From positions 1 through 20,256 of the forward strand of contig JAUJNV010000046.1 in assembly GCA_030447945.1 (NCBI GenBank): a DNA stretch of 20,256 nt, read 5' to 3'. Below, piece by piece: positions 1-6,894 of this stretch. The first letter of the stretch is position 1; each line of letters starts with the position of its first letter. Both the position numbers and the translations under genes were made by a program. The notes beneath the pieces are model-generated. The model saw nothing but the letters and a program-made list of their open reading frames with translations, did not search any database and was not told where the DNA came from. This stretch comes from Fimbriimonas sp. Its GTDB lineage: Bacteria; Armatimonadota; Fimbriimonadia; Fimbriimonadales; Fimbriimonadaceae.

Positions 1-107
1 GCCGGCAAGCGAGAGAGGCGCTGCGGAAGATCGCGCGAATGCAGGCGAGGTATCCCCACCGGCGGGAGATGTACCGGACGCCCCTCGCCGACTGGAAGAA
101 AACCTAG
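1..107 (+). CDS. C-terminal end of an unidentified protein (5' end outside window)
   Basis: An open frame enters from the left edge and ends at TAG 105-107. The last 34 or so residues are rich in Arg, Lys and Ala (for example REALRKIARMQARYPHRR) and finish with PLADWKKT. This looks like a normal basic helical C-terminus, but I do not recognise the family. The frame is open from the first full codon at position 3. A large hairpin repeat starts 29 bases after the stop. It could be chance, because the piece is short. Confidence 0.4.
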   Translation, partial: RQAREALRKIARMQARYPHRREMYRTPLADWKKT

Positions 108-135
108 ACCCTGTTACACACATGGAGTCTCTACA

Positions 136-282
136 AGCCATCCCCGAAGCCTCTTCTGCTGTAGCCGCAGGTCTTCAGCCTGCGCAGGGCTTCTCTCTTA
201 CCTACACCTTTCGTTCGTAGCGACGCGCTCTCGCGCAGGCTGAAGACCTGCGGCTACAGCAGAAGGGGCTTCGGGGATGGCT
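136..282. repeat. 50-bp near-perfect inverted repeat (large hairpin)
   Basis: Positions 136-185 are the reverse complement of 233-282 with a single mismatch, separated by a 47-base loop. Each arm contains the core CTGTAGCCGCAGGTCTTCAG or its complement. It lies between a gene end on the plus strand and a gene end on the minus strand, so it could act as a two-way terminator or be a dispersed REP/MITE-like element. No open frame of note lies in the loop, and I see nothing else in 283-376. Confidence 0.85.
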
Positions 283-376
283 CCCAACGAATCCAGCTCC
301 CGGCCGCGCCCCAGAAGCCCCACCCAACCTTCTCCCTCTCCGGCACGAGCCACACGGGCAAGAGGAGGGAGTTTCA

Positions 377-805
377 CTACATGCTCTTCGAGCGGATTGC
401 TACTGCAGCGCCAGCGGCACCGCCAAAGAGGATCGCACCGAAGCTCAATGCCCCGGGGGCTCGAGTACTACCAAAAACGAGATCGAAAACCCAGAAGTGC
501 AGAAGGAAGACGGTGGCAAGCGCCGCGAGCGCGAGGGCTTCATGCACTCTGTGCCGAGGGACGCGCGACAACGTGAACCTCTTCCAGCACCAGGTAGCCG
601 TTGCCGCCGTCAAGGTCATGAGGAATAGGAAGGCGAGGAGCGGAGGGAGTGCCTCTGGCGAGACACGCCGGTTGAAGGAGTTGGAGATTAGGGCGTACGT
701 GACGGGACAGAGCATCCGGACTACGAGCAACTCGTTTCCGCCCTGGGCCAGGCTCTTCTCCATTCCTTCCGGCTTTCGCGGCGACCTCTGTTCCACGCGA
801 ATCAC
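377..805 (-). CDS. Small polytopic membrane protein downstream of pstB, function unknown
   Basis: A 142-residue ORF starts with GTG directly after the pstB stop (TAG then GTG, no gap), which suggests translational coupling. Hydrophobic segments at about residues 53-73, 89-111 and 117-137 indicate three membrane spans. The basic residues between the first two (KRF, RVPRHR) fit a cytoplasmic loop. An internal ATG at residue 15 is an alternative start, but the purine-rich stretch before it is too close to be a good ribosome site. I recognise no family. Position after pstB is where phoU is often found, but this is not PhoU. The hydrophobic pattern makes it a real gene candidate; the plus-strand ORF over the same bases is its shadow. 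Confidence 0.5.
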   Translation of the reverse strand: MIRVEQRSPRKPEGMEKSLAQGGNELLVVRMLCPVTYALISNSFNRRVSPEALPPLLAFLFLMTLTAATATWCWKRFTLSRVPRHRVHEALALAALATVFLLHFWVFDLVFGSTRAPGALSFGAILFGGAAGAAVAIRSKSM

Positions 806-1600
806 CTAGCCGAACCGGCCCGAGATGTAGTCCTCGGTCTCTTTCTTCTGCGGGTACATGAACAGGTTTTCGGTCGGCGCGTACTCCACGAGGCGGCCCA
901 TCATGAAGAACGCGGTCACGTCGCTCGCCCGCTGCGCCTGCTGCATGTTGTGGGTGACGATCACGATGGTGAACTGCTGCTTCAACTCTGCCATCAGGTC
1001 CTCGATCCGCGAAGTGGCGATCGGGTCGAGCGCCGAGGCGGGTTCGTCCATGAGGATGATCTTCGGGTCTACCGCCAGCGTCCGCGCGATGCAGAGCCGC
1101 TGCTGCTGGCCGCCGGAAATCGAGAGGCCCGACTGCCGGATTTTGTCCTTCACCTCGTCCCACAGCGCCGCCTTGCGCAGCGCGTCCTCCACAATGCCGT
1201 CGAGGTCTGCCTTCTTCTTCACCCCGTGGATGCGCGGCCCGTAGGCGACGTTGTCGTAGATGCTCATCGGGAACGGGTTCGGCTTCTGGAATACCATGCC
1301 GACCTCTTTGCGCAGCTCCACCGGGTCCACGGTCGGACCATAGATGTCCTCGCCGTCGAGCGTCACGGTGCCCTCCAGCCGGGTTCCCTCGATGAGGTCG
1401 TTCATCCGGTTCAAGCACCGCAGGAAGGTGGACTTGCCGCAGCCGGACGGCCCGATGAAAGCCGTCACCTGGTTCGCCGGGATATCGAGATTGATCCCCA
1501 TGAGCGCCTGGAAGCTTCCGTAAAAGAAGTTAAGGTCCCGCGCCGAGATCTTCGGCTCGGCAATGGCGACGGACGCAGTCTCGGGCTGCATGGAGATCAT
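806..1600 (-). CDS. pstB: Phosphate ABC transporter ATP-binding protein PstB
   Basis: 264 residues, the usual PstB length. It hydrolyses ATP on the cytoplasmic side to drive phosphate import through the PstA/PstC channel. Visible motifs: Walker [10 protein letters not shown] at 50-58, Q-loop in [20 protein letters not shown] (Q105), signature SGGQQQRL at 162-169, Walker B IILMDE at 181-186, and H-loop THNMQQA (H217). The pair [13 protein letters not shown] and [12 protein letters not shown] is typical of PstB rather than other ABC ATPases. The start ATG at 1600 is preceded by AGGGGTGGA. Oddly, no pstS, pstC or pstA lies upstream: the next gene to the right is divergent at 1746. The gene is therefore either the first of its unit or separated from the rest of the pst set. 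The only gene after it in the window is the small membrane protein at 377-805. Confidence 0.96.
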   Translation of the reverse strand: MISMQPETASVAIAEPKISARDLNFFYGSFQALMGINLDIPANQVTAFIGPSGCGKSTFLRCLNRMNDLIEGTRLEGTVTLDGEDIYGPTVDPVELRKEVGMVFQKPNPFPMSIYDNVAYGPRIHGVKKKADLDGIVEDALRKAALWDEVKDKIRQSGLSISGGQQQRLCIARTLAVDPKIILMDEPASALDPIATSRIEDLMAELKQQFTIVIVTHNMQQAQRASDVTAFFMMGRLVEYAPTENLFMYPQKKETEDYISGRFG

Positions 1601-1697
1601 TCCACCCCTAGTTTACGCCCTAGATGTTAAAGGAGCGTCCGGACGCCCTTAGCGTTCTGGTTCGTCGTGGGTTGGGTTGAGGTACGAGCCCATTTGG

Positions 1698-1725
1698 AAA
1701 ATCTAAAATCTAAAATCTAAAATCC
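1698..1725. repeat. Heptanucleotide tandem repeat, (AAAATCT)3 plus AAAATCC
   Basis: Four head-to-tail 7-base units lie in the 145-base divergent gap between pstB and the P1-peptidase gene. The AT-rich block stands out in high-GC surroundings. It sits 20 bases before the peptidase ATG, so it is probably in that gene's leader or promoter. No facing inverted array is seen here, unlike the heptamer sites near 6751 and 16938. Confidence 0.85.
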
Positions 1726-1745
1726 CAGATAGTCTGGCTCTTCCG

Positions 1746-2837
1746 ATGGCCACTAACGCTTCGCCCCGAGCCCGCGCGCGAGATCTTGGGGTGCCGTTCG
1801 ACGGAACTTCCGGCACTCTGAATGCGATCACGGATGTGGTGGGCGTGGAGGTGGGCCACGCGACCCTGCTCTCGGGGGAGAGCGTGCGGACCGGGGTGAC
1901 CGCTCTCCTGCCGCGGGGGCAGAGCTCGACCGCGCCTGCCTTCGCCGGCTGGTCTTCCCTGAACGGCAATGGGGAGATGACCGGCACCGCGTGGGTCGAA
2001 GAGTCGGGCTTCCTCGATGGACCTATCGCCATCACCAACACCCACAGCGTCGGGGTCGTGCGGGATGCGGTGATCGCCTGGCAGATCGCGCGAGACCGGA
2101 AACCGGCGCTCAACCGCTACGAGGACGGCTTCTGGTCCCTGCCTGTCGTCGCGGAGACCTACGACGGGTATCTCAACGACATCGACGGCTTTCATGTGAA
2201 GCCGGAGCACGTCGTTGCGGCTCTCGGCGGCGCCCGCTCCGGCCCCGTCGGTGAGGGGAGCGTGGGGGGCGGGACCGGGATGGTCTGCTACGGGTTCAAG
2301 GGCGGCATCGGCACCGCCTCCCGCATCGCCGAGGAGTACACGGTGGGGGTGCTCGTGCAGGCGAACATGGGGAGCCGGAGCCAGCTCCAGATCGCGGGGG
2401 TTCCGGTCGGCCGAGGGATCACGGAGGACCTCCCCGCCGCGGGCCAGGCCACCGCCATGGGCTCGATTATCATCGTCGTCGCGACCGACGCTCCCCTCCT
2501 GCCGCACCAGCTCAAGCGGGTCGCGCGGCGCGCCGCCATGGGTCTGGCGCGAACCGGGAGCACGGCCCACAACGGCTCCGGAGACATCTTCCCCGCATTT
2601 TCCACCGCCAACGGCGAGGCGGCCCTCAGCCCCGTCGCGCAGGTCGCGATGCTGAGCAACGACGCCATCAGCCCGCTGTTCGACGCGACGGCCCAAGCGA
2701 CCGAAGAGGCCATCGTGAATGCCTTGGTCGCGGCGGAGACCATGACCGGAGCCCGGGGCCGCACCGTCGCCGCGCTCCCCCACGAGCGGCTCCGGGAGGT
2801 GCTCCGGAAGTATAGTCGGCTGGTTGAGAGCCGTTAG
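1746..2837 (+). CDS. P1 family peptidase (DmpA/BapA-type aminopeptidase, peptidase family S58)
   Basis: 363 residues, near the 375 of DmpA. Members are N-terminal-nucleophile hydrolases that cut themselves between Gly and Ser, then act as L-aminopeptidases, D-amidases or beta-aminopeptidases. The N-terminal part has ITDVVGVEVGHAT (about 28-40) and TGVTALLPRG. The glycine-rich stretch GEGSVGGGTGMVCYGFKGG spans about 169-187, and VGVLVQANMGSRSQLQIAG about 200-218. The probable self-cleavage site is G239-S240 in AMGSIIIVVATDAPL, which would make S240 the N-terminal nucleophile of the beta chain; the match to the DmpA cleavage position is from memory. Downstream NGSGDIFPAFSTAN is also typical. 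No signal peptide is seen, so it is probably cytoplasmic. The stop is followed 9 bases later by the start of the aminotransferase gene, suggesting one operon for peptide or amino-acid breakdown. The ribosome site before ATG 1746 is weak. Confidence 0.93.
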   Translation: MATNASPRARARDLGVPFDGTSGTLNAITDVVGVEVGHATLLSGESVRTGVTALLPRGQSSTAPAFAGWSSLNGNGEMTGTAWVEESGFLDGPIAITNTHSVGVVRDAVIAWQIARDRKPALNRYEDGFWSLPVVAETYDGYLNDIDGFHVKPEHVVAALGGARSGPVGEGSVGGGTGMVCYGFKGGIGTASRIAEEYTVGVLVQANMGSRSQLQIAGVPVGRGITEDLPAAGQATAMGSIIIVVATDAPLLPHQLKRVARRAAMGLARTGSTAHNGSGDIFPAFSTANGEAALSPVAQVAMLSNDAISPLFDATAQATEEAIVNALVAAETMTGARGRTVAALPHERLREVLRKYSRLVESR

Positions 2838-2846
2838 GAGGGCCGA

Positions 2847-4200
2847 TTGAGCGACACCATCGACAAGTACCGCGAATACGTGATGACAGGCTTTATGAAG
2901 GCCGTGCAGCCGATCGAGATCGAGCGGGCGCGGGGCGCGGTGGTGACCGACAGGGCGGCCGCGAGTACATCGACGGCTTCGCGGGAATCTCCGTCGTCAA
3001 CGCCGGGCACGGCAACCCCGCGGTGATCGCGGCGGCCAAGGCGCAGATGGACGCGCTCGTCCACTGCTGCTCGTACGTGTACCACGTCCGGCCGGTCGCG
3101 GACCTCGCGGAGAAGTTGGCGCAAATCACGCCCGGGAAGCTAAAGAAGAGCTTCTTCGCCAACAGCGGTGCCGAGGCAGTGGAGGGGGCGCTGAAGCTGG
3201 CGAAGCTCTACACGGGCAAGAGCGAGCTCATCGCGCTCACGGCGAGCTTCCACGGGCGCACCTGGGGGGCGCTCAGCGTGACGGGGAACATGGGGCGCAA
3301 GCGCCGGGGCGGGCCTTACGCGTCCGGCGTCGCCTTCGCCCCCGCGCCTACCGGCGAAGCGGACTAGGGCAGGGCGCTGGAGGACACGATCCGGTTCTGC
3401 ACCTCAGGCGACGTCGCCGCCTTCGTTGCGGAGCCGGTGCTGGGCGAGGGCGGCATCCTCGTGCCGCCGCCGGGATACTTCCACGAGATCAAGCGGGTAC
3501 TGGACCGGCACGGCATCCTGTTCGTCGCCGACGAGGTCCAGACCGGGTTCGACGCACGGGGGCGATGTTCGCGATCGAGCACTACGGTGTGGAGCCGGAT
3601 ATCCTGGTCATGGCCAAGGGGATCGCCGACGGCTTCCCGCTCGGCGCCTTCACTGCCCGCGACGAGATCGCCGCGGCGTTCCAGCCGGGCGACCACCTCT
3701 CGACCTTCGGCGGCAACCCCGTGTGCTGCGCCGCCGCGCTCGCAAGCATCGAGTTCATCGAGCGCGAGGGGCTCGTCGGCAAAGCCCTGGAGGACGGCCG
3801 CTACATCGCTTCTCGGCTGCAGGCGATGCGGGAGCGGTTCCCCGCGGTCGTGGATGTGCGCGGCCTGGGGCTCATGATCGGGATCGAGGTCGGTACGGAG
3901 GACGGCGCTCCCGCCCCGGCGCTAGCGGAGGCGATCCGGGAAGACCTCCTTCGTCAAGGCGTGCTCATCGGAGTCGGCGGCACCTACGGAAACGTCGTTC
4001 GCTTCCAGCCGCCCCTGGTCATCGCCCGTGACCAGATCGATCGCGTACTAGACGCCTTAGAGAACTCCCTGGCGGAGCTGGCCGGCGAGGGGCGGCCGCG
4101 CCCGCGGTATCGGTGGGGGCTGAGGGTGACGCGCTGGGAGTCCCGTCGCAGGCGAGCTGCGGGGCGGCAGATGGCGAGAACGATGGTTCGCTCGTCTTGA
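2847..4200 (+). pseudogene. Class-III PLP aminotransferase (4-aminobutyrate aminotransferase-like), broken by frameshifts and a stop
   Basis: Start is TTG 2847, five bases after an excellent AGGAGG at 2836-2841. The protein begins MSDTIDKYREYVMTGFMKAV. Three reading-frame segments together make one family member: 2847 to about 2960 (frame 3), about 2960 to 3550 (frame 2), and about 3550 to 4200 (frame 1). Landmarks are INGGE-like NAGHGNP, FFANSGAEAVEGALKLA, SFHGRTWGALS, AEPVLGEGG, FVADEVQTGF, MAKGIADGFPLGAF with the PLP lysine at codon 3616-3618, and STFGGNPVCCAAA. Frame 2 also contains TAG at 3365-3367, and the stretch around it is about a dozen residues shorter than homologues, so bases are missing as well as changed. 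Frame 1 reads past the expected C-terminus (LAELAGEG, near 4090). It would convert an amine or amino acid and a keto acid. Identity as an aminotransferase is secure; whether the damage is real or an assembly error is not settled. Confidence 0.85.
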
Positions 4201-4457
4201 CCGGTAGCTCGAAACGTGCCTTGGCCTGGTCATCCAGAGCGCCGAACAGATGTACGGCGGGCAGCGGTAGGTGCATGCTTCTACCCTTGAAACTCGGTAG
4301 GAATGGCTTCAACCAAATGTGGACGGCTCGAGACGACAAACAGGGCGAATGCCGCTCGGGGGCTTGTCCTTCGATACAGTCGGTATGGTGGAATCTATAA
4401 AACGGGTCGCGCGGCGTGTATATCCATCGCCGGCCGCGCTTCCAGGAGACTCCGCCT
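4091..4457. other. Mostly non-coding gap before the redoxin gene
   Basis: The aminotransferase homology ends near 4090 and the redoxin start is at 4458. I see no convincing gene between them. A TATAAA at about 4397 may be a -10-like element for the redoxin gene, but no matching -35 box sits at the usual distance. A minus-strand ORF over this stretch has an ATG near 4277 after AAGGGTAG but no recognisable content. Confidence 0.3.
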
Positions 4458-5359
4458 ATGATTCCCATGCTCCTCTCCCTCGCCATGATTCCGCCTGACG
4501 CCCCCATCGAGGTAGGGAAAAGGGCTCCGGACGTCGCACTGACGGACATGAGCGGGAAGACGGTGCGGCTGTCCGGGTTCAGCGGCAAAAAGCTCATCCT
4601 GTTCAACTGGGCTTCCTGGTGAGGGTGCCGAGCGCAACTGCCCGGGTGGCAGTCTTTTACCGAGCTTCGCCAAGACCCCGGCTACGTCTTCGTGGCCGTG
4701 GCCATGGACACGGGCGGCATCGCGGCGGCGAAGCCGATCTATGAGAAGGCCAAGGCTAAGTTCATCGGCTTGGTCGATCCGCAAAACGCGCTCGCGGAAG
4801 CCTTTGGCTTCGGCGTCGTCCCGAACGGGTTCCTCATCGACGAGGCGGGAGTGCTCCGTTACCAAAAGGTGGGCGGTTTCGAGGTGAAGAGCCCCGACAC
4901 GATCAAGGCCGTGGAGGATTTTCTCGCGCTGCCTCCGGCCCCGGCGGAGGCGCGGTGTCCCTGCCCGACGACGGCACGCTGGAACGGCAGCTTCGGGGGC
5001 AAGTCAGGGCGAACCCAAGCGACGCGGTCGTTCTTCTCAACCTGGGCAAGCTGTTGCTTCGCACCCATCGCGCTCGCGAAGCCGTCGGGCCGCTCACGAA
5101 TGCGGCGGCGGCGCTTCCCGACTCCAGCGCGGCCCGCTTCAGCCTTGGCTCGGCCCTCCTGGCGATCGGGAAGCGAGACGAAGCGCTGCTGCGGCTGCGG
5201 GAAGCTTTGCGTCTGGACCGCGAAAACTTCTTGATCAGGAAGCAGATCTGGCTCATTGAGCACCCCGAGAAGTTCCACCCGGAGATCGACTGGGACTGGC
5301 AGCGGGCGCAGCTACGGAAAGAGCGAGAACAGGAGAAGCGCGGCCTGCCCAATGGTTGA
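4458..5359 (+). CDS. Thioredoxin-fold redoxin with TPR tail, probable selenoprotein (in-frame TGA at 4620)
   Basis: ATG 4458 is nine bases after AGGAGA. The protein reads as an AhpC/TlpA-like redoxin (VGKRAPDVALTDMSGKTVRL), reaches LILFNWASW, then has TGA (codon 55), then continues in the same frame as GCRAQLPGWQSF with FVAVAMD, AKFIGLVDPQN, FGFGVVPNGFLIDEAG. The TGA falls exactly at the first active-site Cys after WASW, giving U-G-C-R. This matches my memory of ResA-like selenoproteins with a WAxxUGC motif. A hairpin follows at 4637-4653. After about 4945 the frame changes by one base into a TPR-containing tail (RANPSDAVVLLNLGKLLLR, then LRLDRENFLIRKQIWLIEHP) that ends at TGA 5357-5359. Related proteins, as I recall, carry this tail in one chain, so an indel near 4945 is likely. 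Alternatively the tail starts separately at GTG 4955 after GGAGG. Expected role is thiol/selenol redox chemistry or peroxide reduction. Confidence 0.72.
4620..4653 (+). promoter_or_regulatory. Candidate bacterial SECIS element (UGA plus downstream hairpin)
   Basis: The TGA at 4620-4622 is followed by a stem ACTGCC / GGCAGT (4637-4642 with 4648-4653, six pairs) closing a five-base loop CGGGT. The loop starts 20 bases after the TGA and carries G at its second to fourth positions. E. coli fdhF has a similar UGA-to-loop distance with a G-rich apical loop, which SelB recognises. Geometry fits; I have not computed folding energy, and short GC stems arise by chance in high-GC DNA. Confidence 0.6.
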
Positions 5360-5429
5360 CATCTCACGTTCGCCGCGATGGCCTCGTCGGGCGGAGCGTC
5401 GCCCCGGGAGAGGCTTTACCGGGGGCCGC

Positions 5430-5952
5430 CTATAAACGCCGAGAAGAAGGCTCCCCGATTTCGAAAATCGTGAGATAAGTGTGGTGCGGGACGGCGGCAA
5501 GGCCGTCGGTGGTTGGGCCGGCCGGCTCCGCGCCGGTGCAGAGCAGAAACCGCTCCCCTCGATCTGGCGGTCGCCCCCCCCCTTAGGGTGTGGGGGTCGA
5601 GGAAGCCTGTGCGACCGAGGATCGGCGCGACACCCCACTCGCGCACTGCCCCGGGGGTCGTGTGGCCGTAGATCTTCTCGATGCAGCGACAGACGTAGTC
5701 CGAAACGGCCTTCCAATCCACCTCCGGCTCGGCCCGGCCAGTGCCAAAGGCGGCCGAGGATCGGAAATCATAGGCAGCCCGCGCCGCCCGGATCAGAGCC
5801 TTGCTCGGTACGCACCCGGTCCAGGTGCAGTCGCCCCCGATACGGCCGCTGTCGACGAGCGCGACCTTCGCACCCACGCGTCCGGCGAACTTCGCCGCGA
5901 CGATGCCGGCCGAGCCGGCGCCGACGATGACGAGATCGAACTTATCGTCCAT
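5430..5952 (-). pseudogene. N-terminal fragment of a class-I pyridine nucleotide-disulfide oxidoreductase (mercuric/lipoamide reductase family)
   Basis: Starts with MDDKFDLVIVGAGSAG, an FAD-binding GxGxxG at residues 11-16, and has the redox pair in GGDCTWTGCVPSK (C42 and C47). Reading is lost at a run of eight G (plus-strand C run 5574-5582). Removing one G restores RPPDRGERFLLCTGAEPAG and then AAVPHHTYLTIFEIGEP, ending at TAG 5430-5432. The restored product is about 173 residues, whereas the family is about 450-500, so the NAD-binding and dimerisation domains are missing. The break lies 70 bases from the end of the redoxin gene, which points to a deletion joining the two. The frameshift at the homopolymer alone could be a sequencing error; the truncation is not explained that way. 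The two visible cysteines are intact, but the fragment cannot be a working reductase. Confidence 0.8.
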
Positions 5953-5995
5953 CGGACTTGTGGGTGGGCCCGCGGGCCCCCCCCGGGAAAGGCAG

Positions 5996-6646
5996 CTAGC
6001 CGCCCATCTTGGCCGGCTTGTCTTTGAAGCCCGTGCCGCCCTGCGGCAGCCGGAACACGAAGCCGTTCAGGTACGCCCTCTGCTCTCGGTTCTGGTTGCC
6101 CTTCATCATCGCCATCACGGCCTTGGCGTAGAACGCCCGCGCCGCCGGCACGCTGCGACGCTTCGTCGCGACGTCGTGCGCCAGGTTGATCGCGAGGAAG
6201 TTCGCCTCCTCCTTGTCGCAGCGCGCGCTGAGCTCACCAGGGGTGCGGTCGACGATCACGCTGCTGTCGTACTTGGAGAGTTCGTCCACGGCATCCGGCG
6301 AAACGCGGTAGTCGATCACCTGCCGGAGCATGTCGTGGTGGTGCATCGGGAACTCGTGGGGGATCTCCTCGTTGGTGAGGATGGAGTACTTCCACGGGCC
6401 GTTGTTGAACCATACCATCCGCGTCGCAGTGGCCTCGTTCGGCTGGCCGTACTTGCCGATCATCTTCATCGCGGCCTTGCGGGGCTCGTCCTTCCAGCTT
6501 CGCAGAAGGGTCTGCACGTCGTCGCCCGCCACGCGGCCGGTCGTCATGGCCATCTTGCCGCCCGTCTCGCAGGAGCACTGCTGGGCGGACGCGAGGGTCG
6601 AAGTGGCAACGGCCATCGCCGCGATCGTGTAAATCTTGATATTCAT
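5996..6646 (-). CDS. Conserved secreted protein of unknown function
   Basis: The best start is ATG 6646 (MNIKIYTIAAMAVATSTLASAQQ), with GGTGGAGA a few bases upstream; the longer ORF from 6670 only adds eight residues. The first 21 or so residues form a signal peptide with an ASA-Q type cleavage site. The mature part of about 195 residues opens with QQCSCETGGKMA and carries conserved-looking blocks: AAMKMIGKYGQPNEATATRM, MVWFNNGPWKYSILTNEEIP, EFPMHHHDMLRQVIDYRV, and SARCDKEEANFLAINLAHD. I recall similar sequences in other phyla, including Bacteroidota, but no assigned function. The MHHHD stretch and paired cysteines could bind metal or heme; that is a guess. The product is likely periplasmic. 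Its promoter region faces the heptamer palindrome and the divergent sigma-factor gene. Confidence 0.8.
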   Translation of the reverse strand: MNIKIYTIAAMAVATSTLASAQQCSCETGGKMAMTTGRVAGDDVQTLLRSWKDEPRKAAMKMIGKYGQPNEATATRMVWFNNGPWKYSILTNEEIPHEFPMHHHDMLRQVIDYRVSPDAVDELSKYDSSVIVDRTPGELSARCDKEEANFLAINLAHDVATKRRSVPAARAFYAKAVMAMMKGNQNREQRAYLNGFVFRLPQGGTGFKDKPAKMGG

Positions 6647-6750
6647 GTCTCTCCACCTTCGGCGGCCCACACATTGGCGGGCACGCCTGCATGAGGTAGA
6701 TACAATCCCCGGAGCGAGCTTTCTAATGGCGCTGTAGAAAAACTCCGTTC

Positions 6751-6858
6751 CGCTTGCAGGTTTCAGGTTTCAGATTGCGAGTTTAAGGTTGAGAGGTGAG
6801 TATTGAGACCGGAGCCTTCTCCCTCAACCTGCAACCTGCAACCTGAAACCTGCAAGCG
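6751..6858. repeat. Facing heptanucleotide arrays (CAACCTG/AAACCTG type) forming a hairpin
   Basis: Left array 6751-6793 and right array 6823-6858 are built of 7-base units and face each other. Their outer 19 bases are perfect reverse complements (6751-6769 with 6840-6858). The inner units have drifted, and the left side is one unit longer. The structure occupies the gap between the divergent secreted-protein and sigma-factor genes, where it could influence both promoters. Nothing else is evident in 6671-6894. Confidence 0.85.
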
Positions 6859-6894
6859 GGCAAATTCCGTTATAAAGCGCCCGGTACAAGTTGT

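Noticed and set aside
540..1418. 292-residue minus-strand ORF overlapping pstB
   Set aside because: It is the shadow of pstB in another frame, with Arg/Pro/Gly-rich composition and no motif.
1710..2783. 357-residue minus-strand ORF opposite the P1 peptidase
   Set aside because: Antisense shadow; low-complexity Arg/Gly/Asp composition, whereas the plus strand has clear family motifs.
3365..3367. Recoding (stop read-through) as a general explanation for in-frame stops
   Set aside because: TAG, TGA and TAA all occur in broken genes, so no single reassigned codon fits. Only TGA 4620 has the position and hairpin for recoding.
4019..4606. Minus-strand ORF with ATG near 4277 after AAGGGTAG
   Set aside because: It overlaps the aminotransferase end and the redoxin start, and its sequence shows no family features. 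Kept as non-coding.
5801..6694. 297-residue plus-strand ORF opposite the oxidoreductase fragment and secreted protein
   Set aside because: Antisense shadow rich in Arg, His and Val; both minus-strand genes have clear motifs and a ribosome site.
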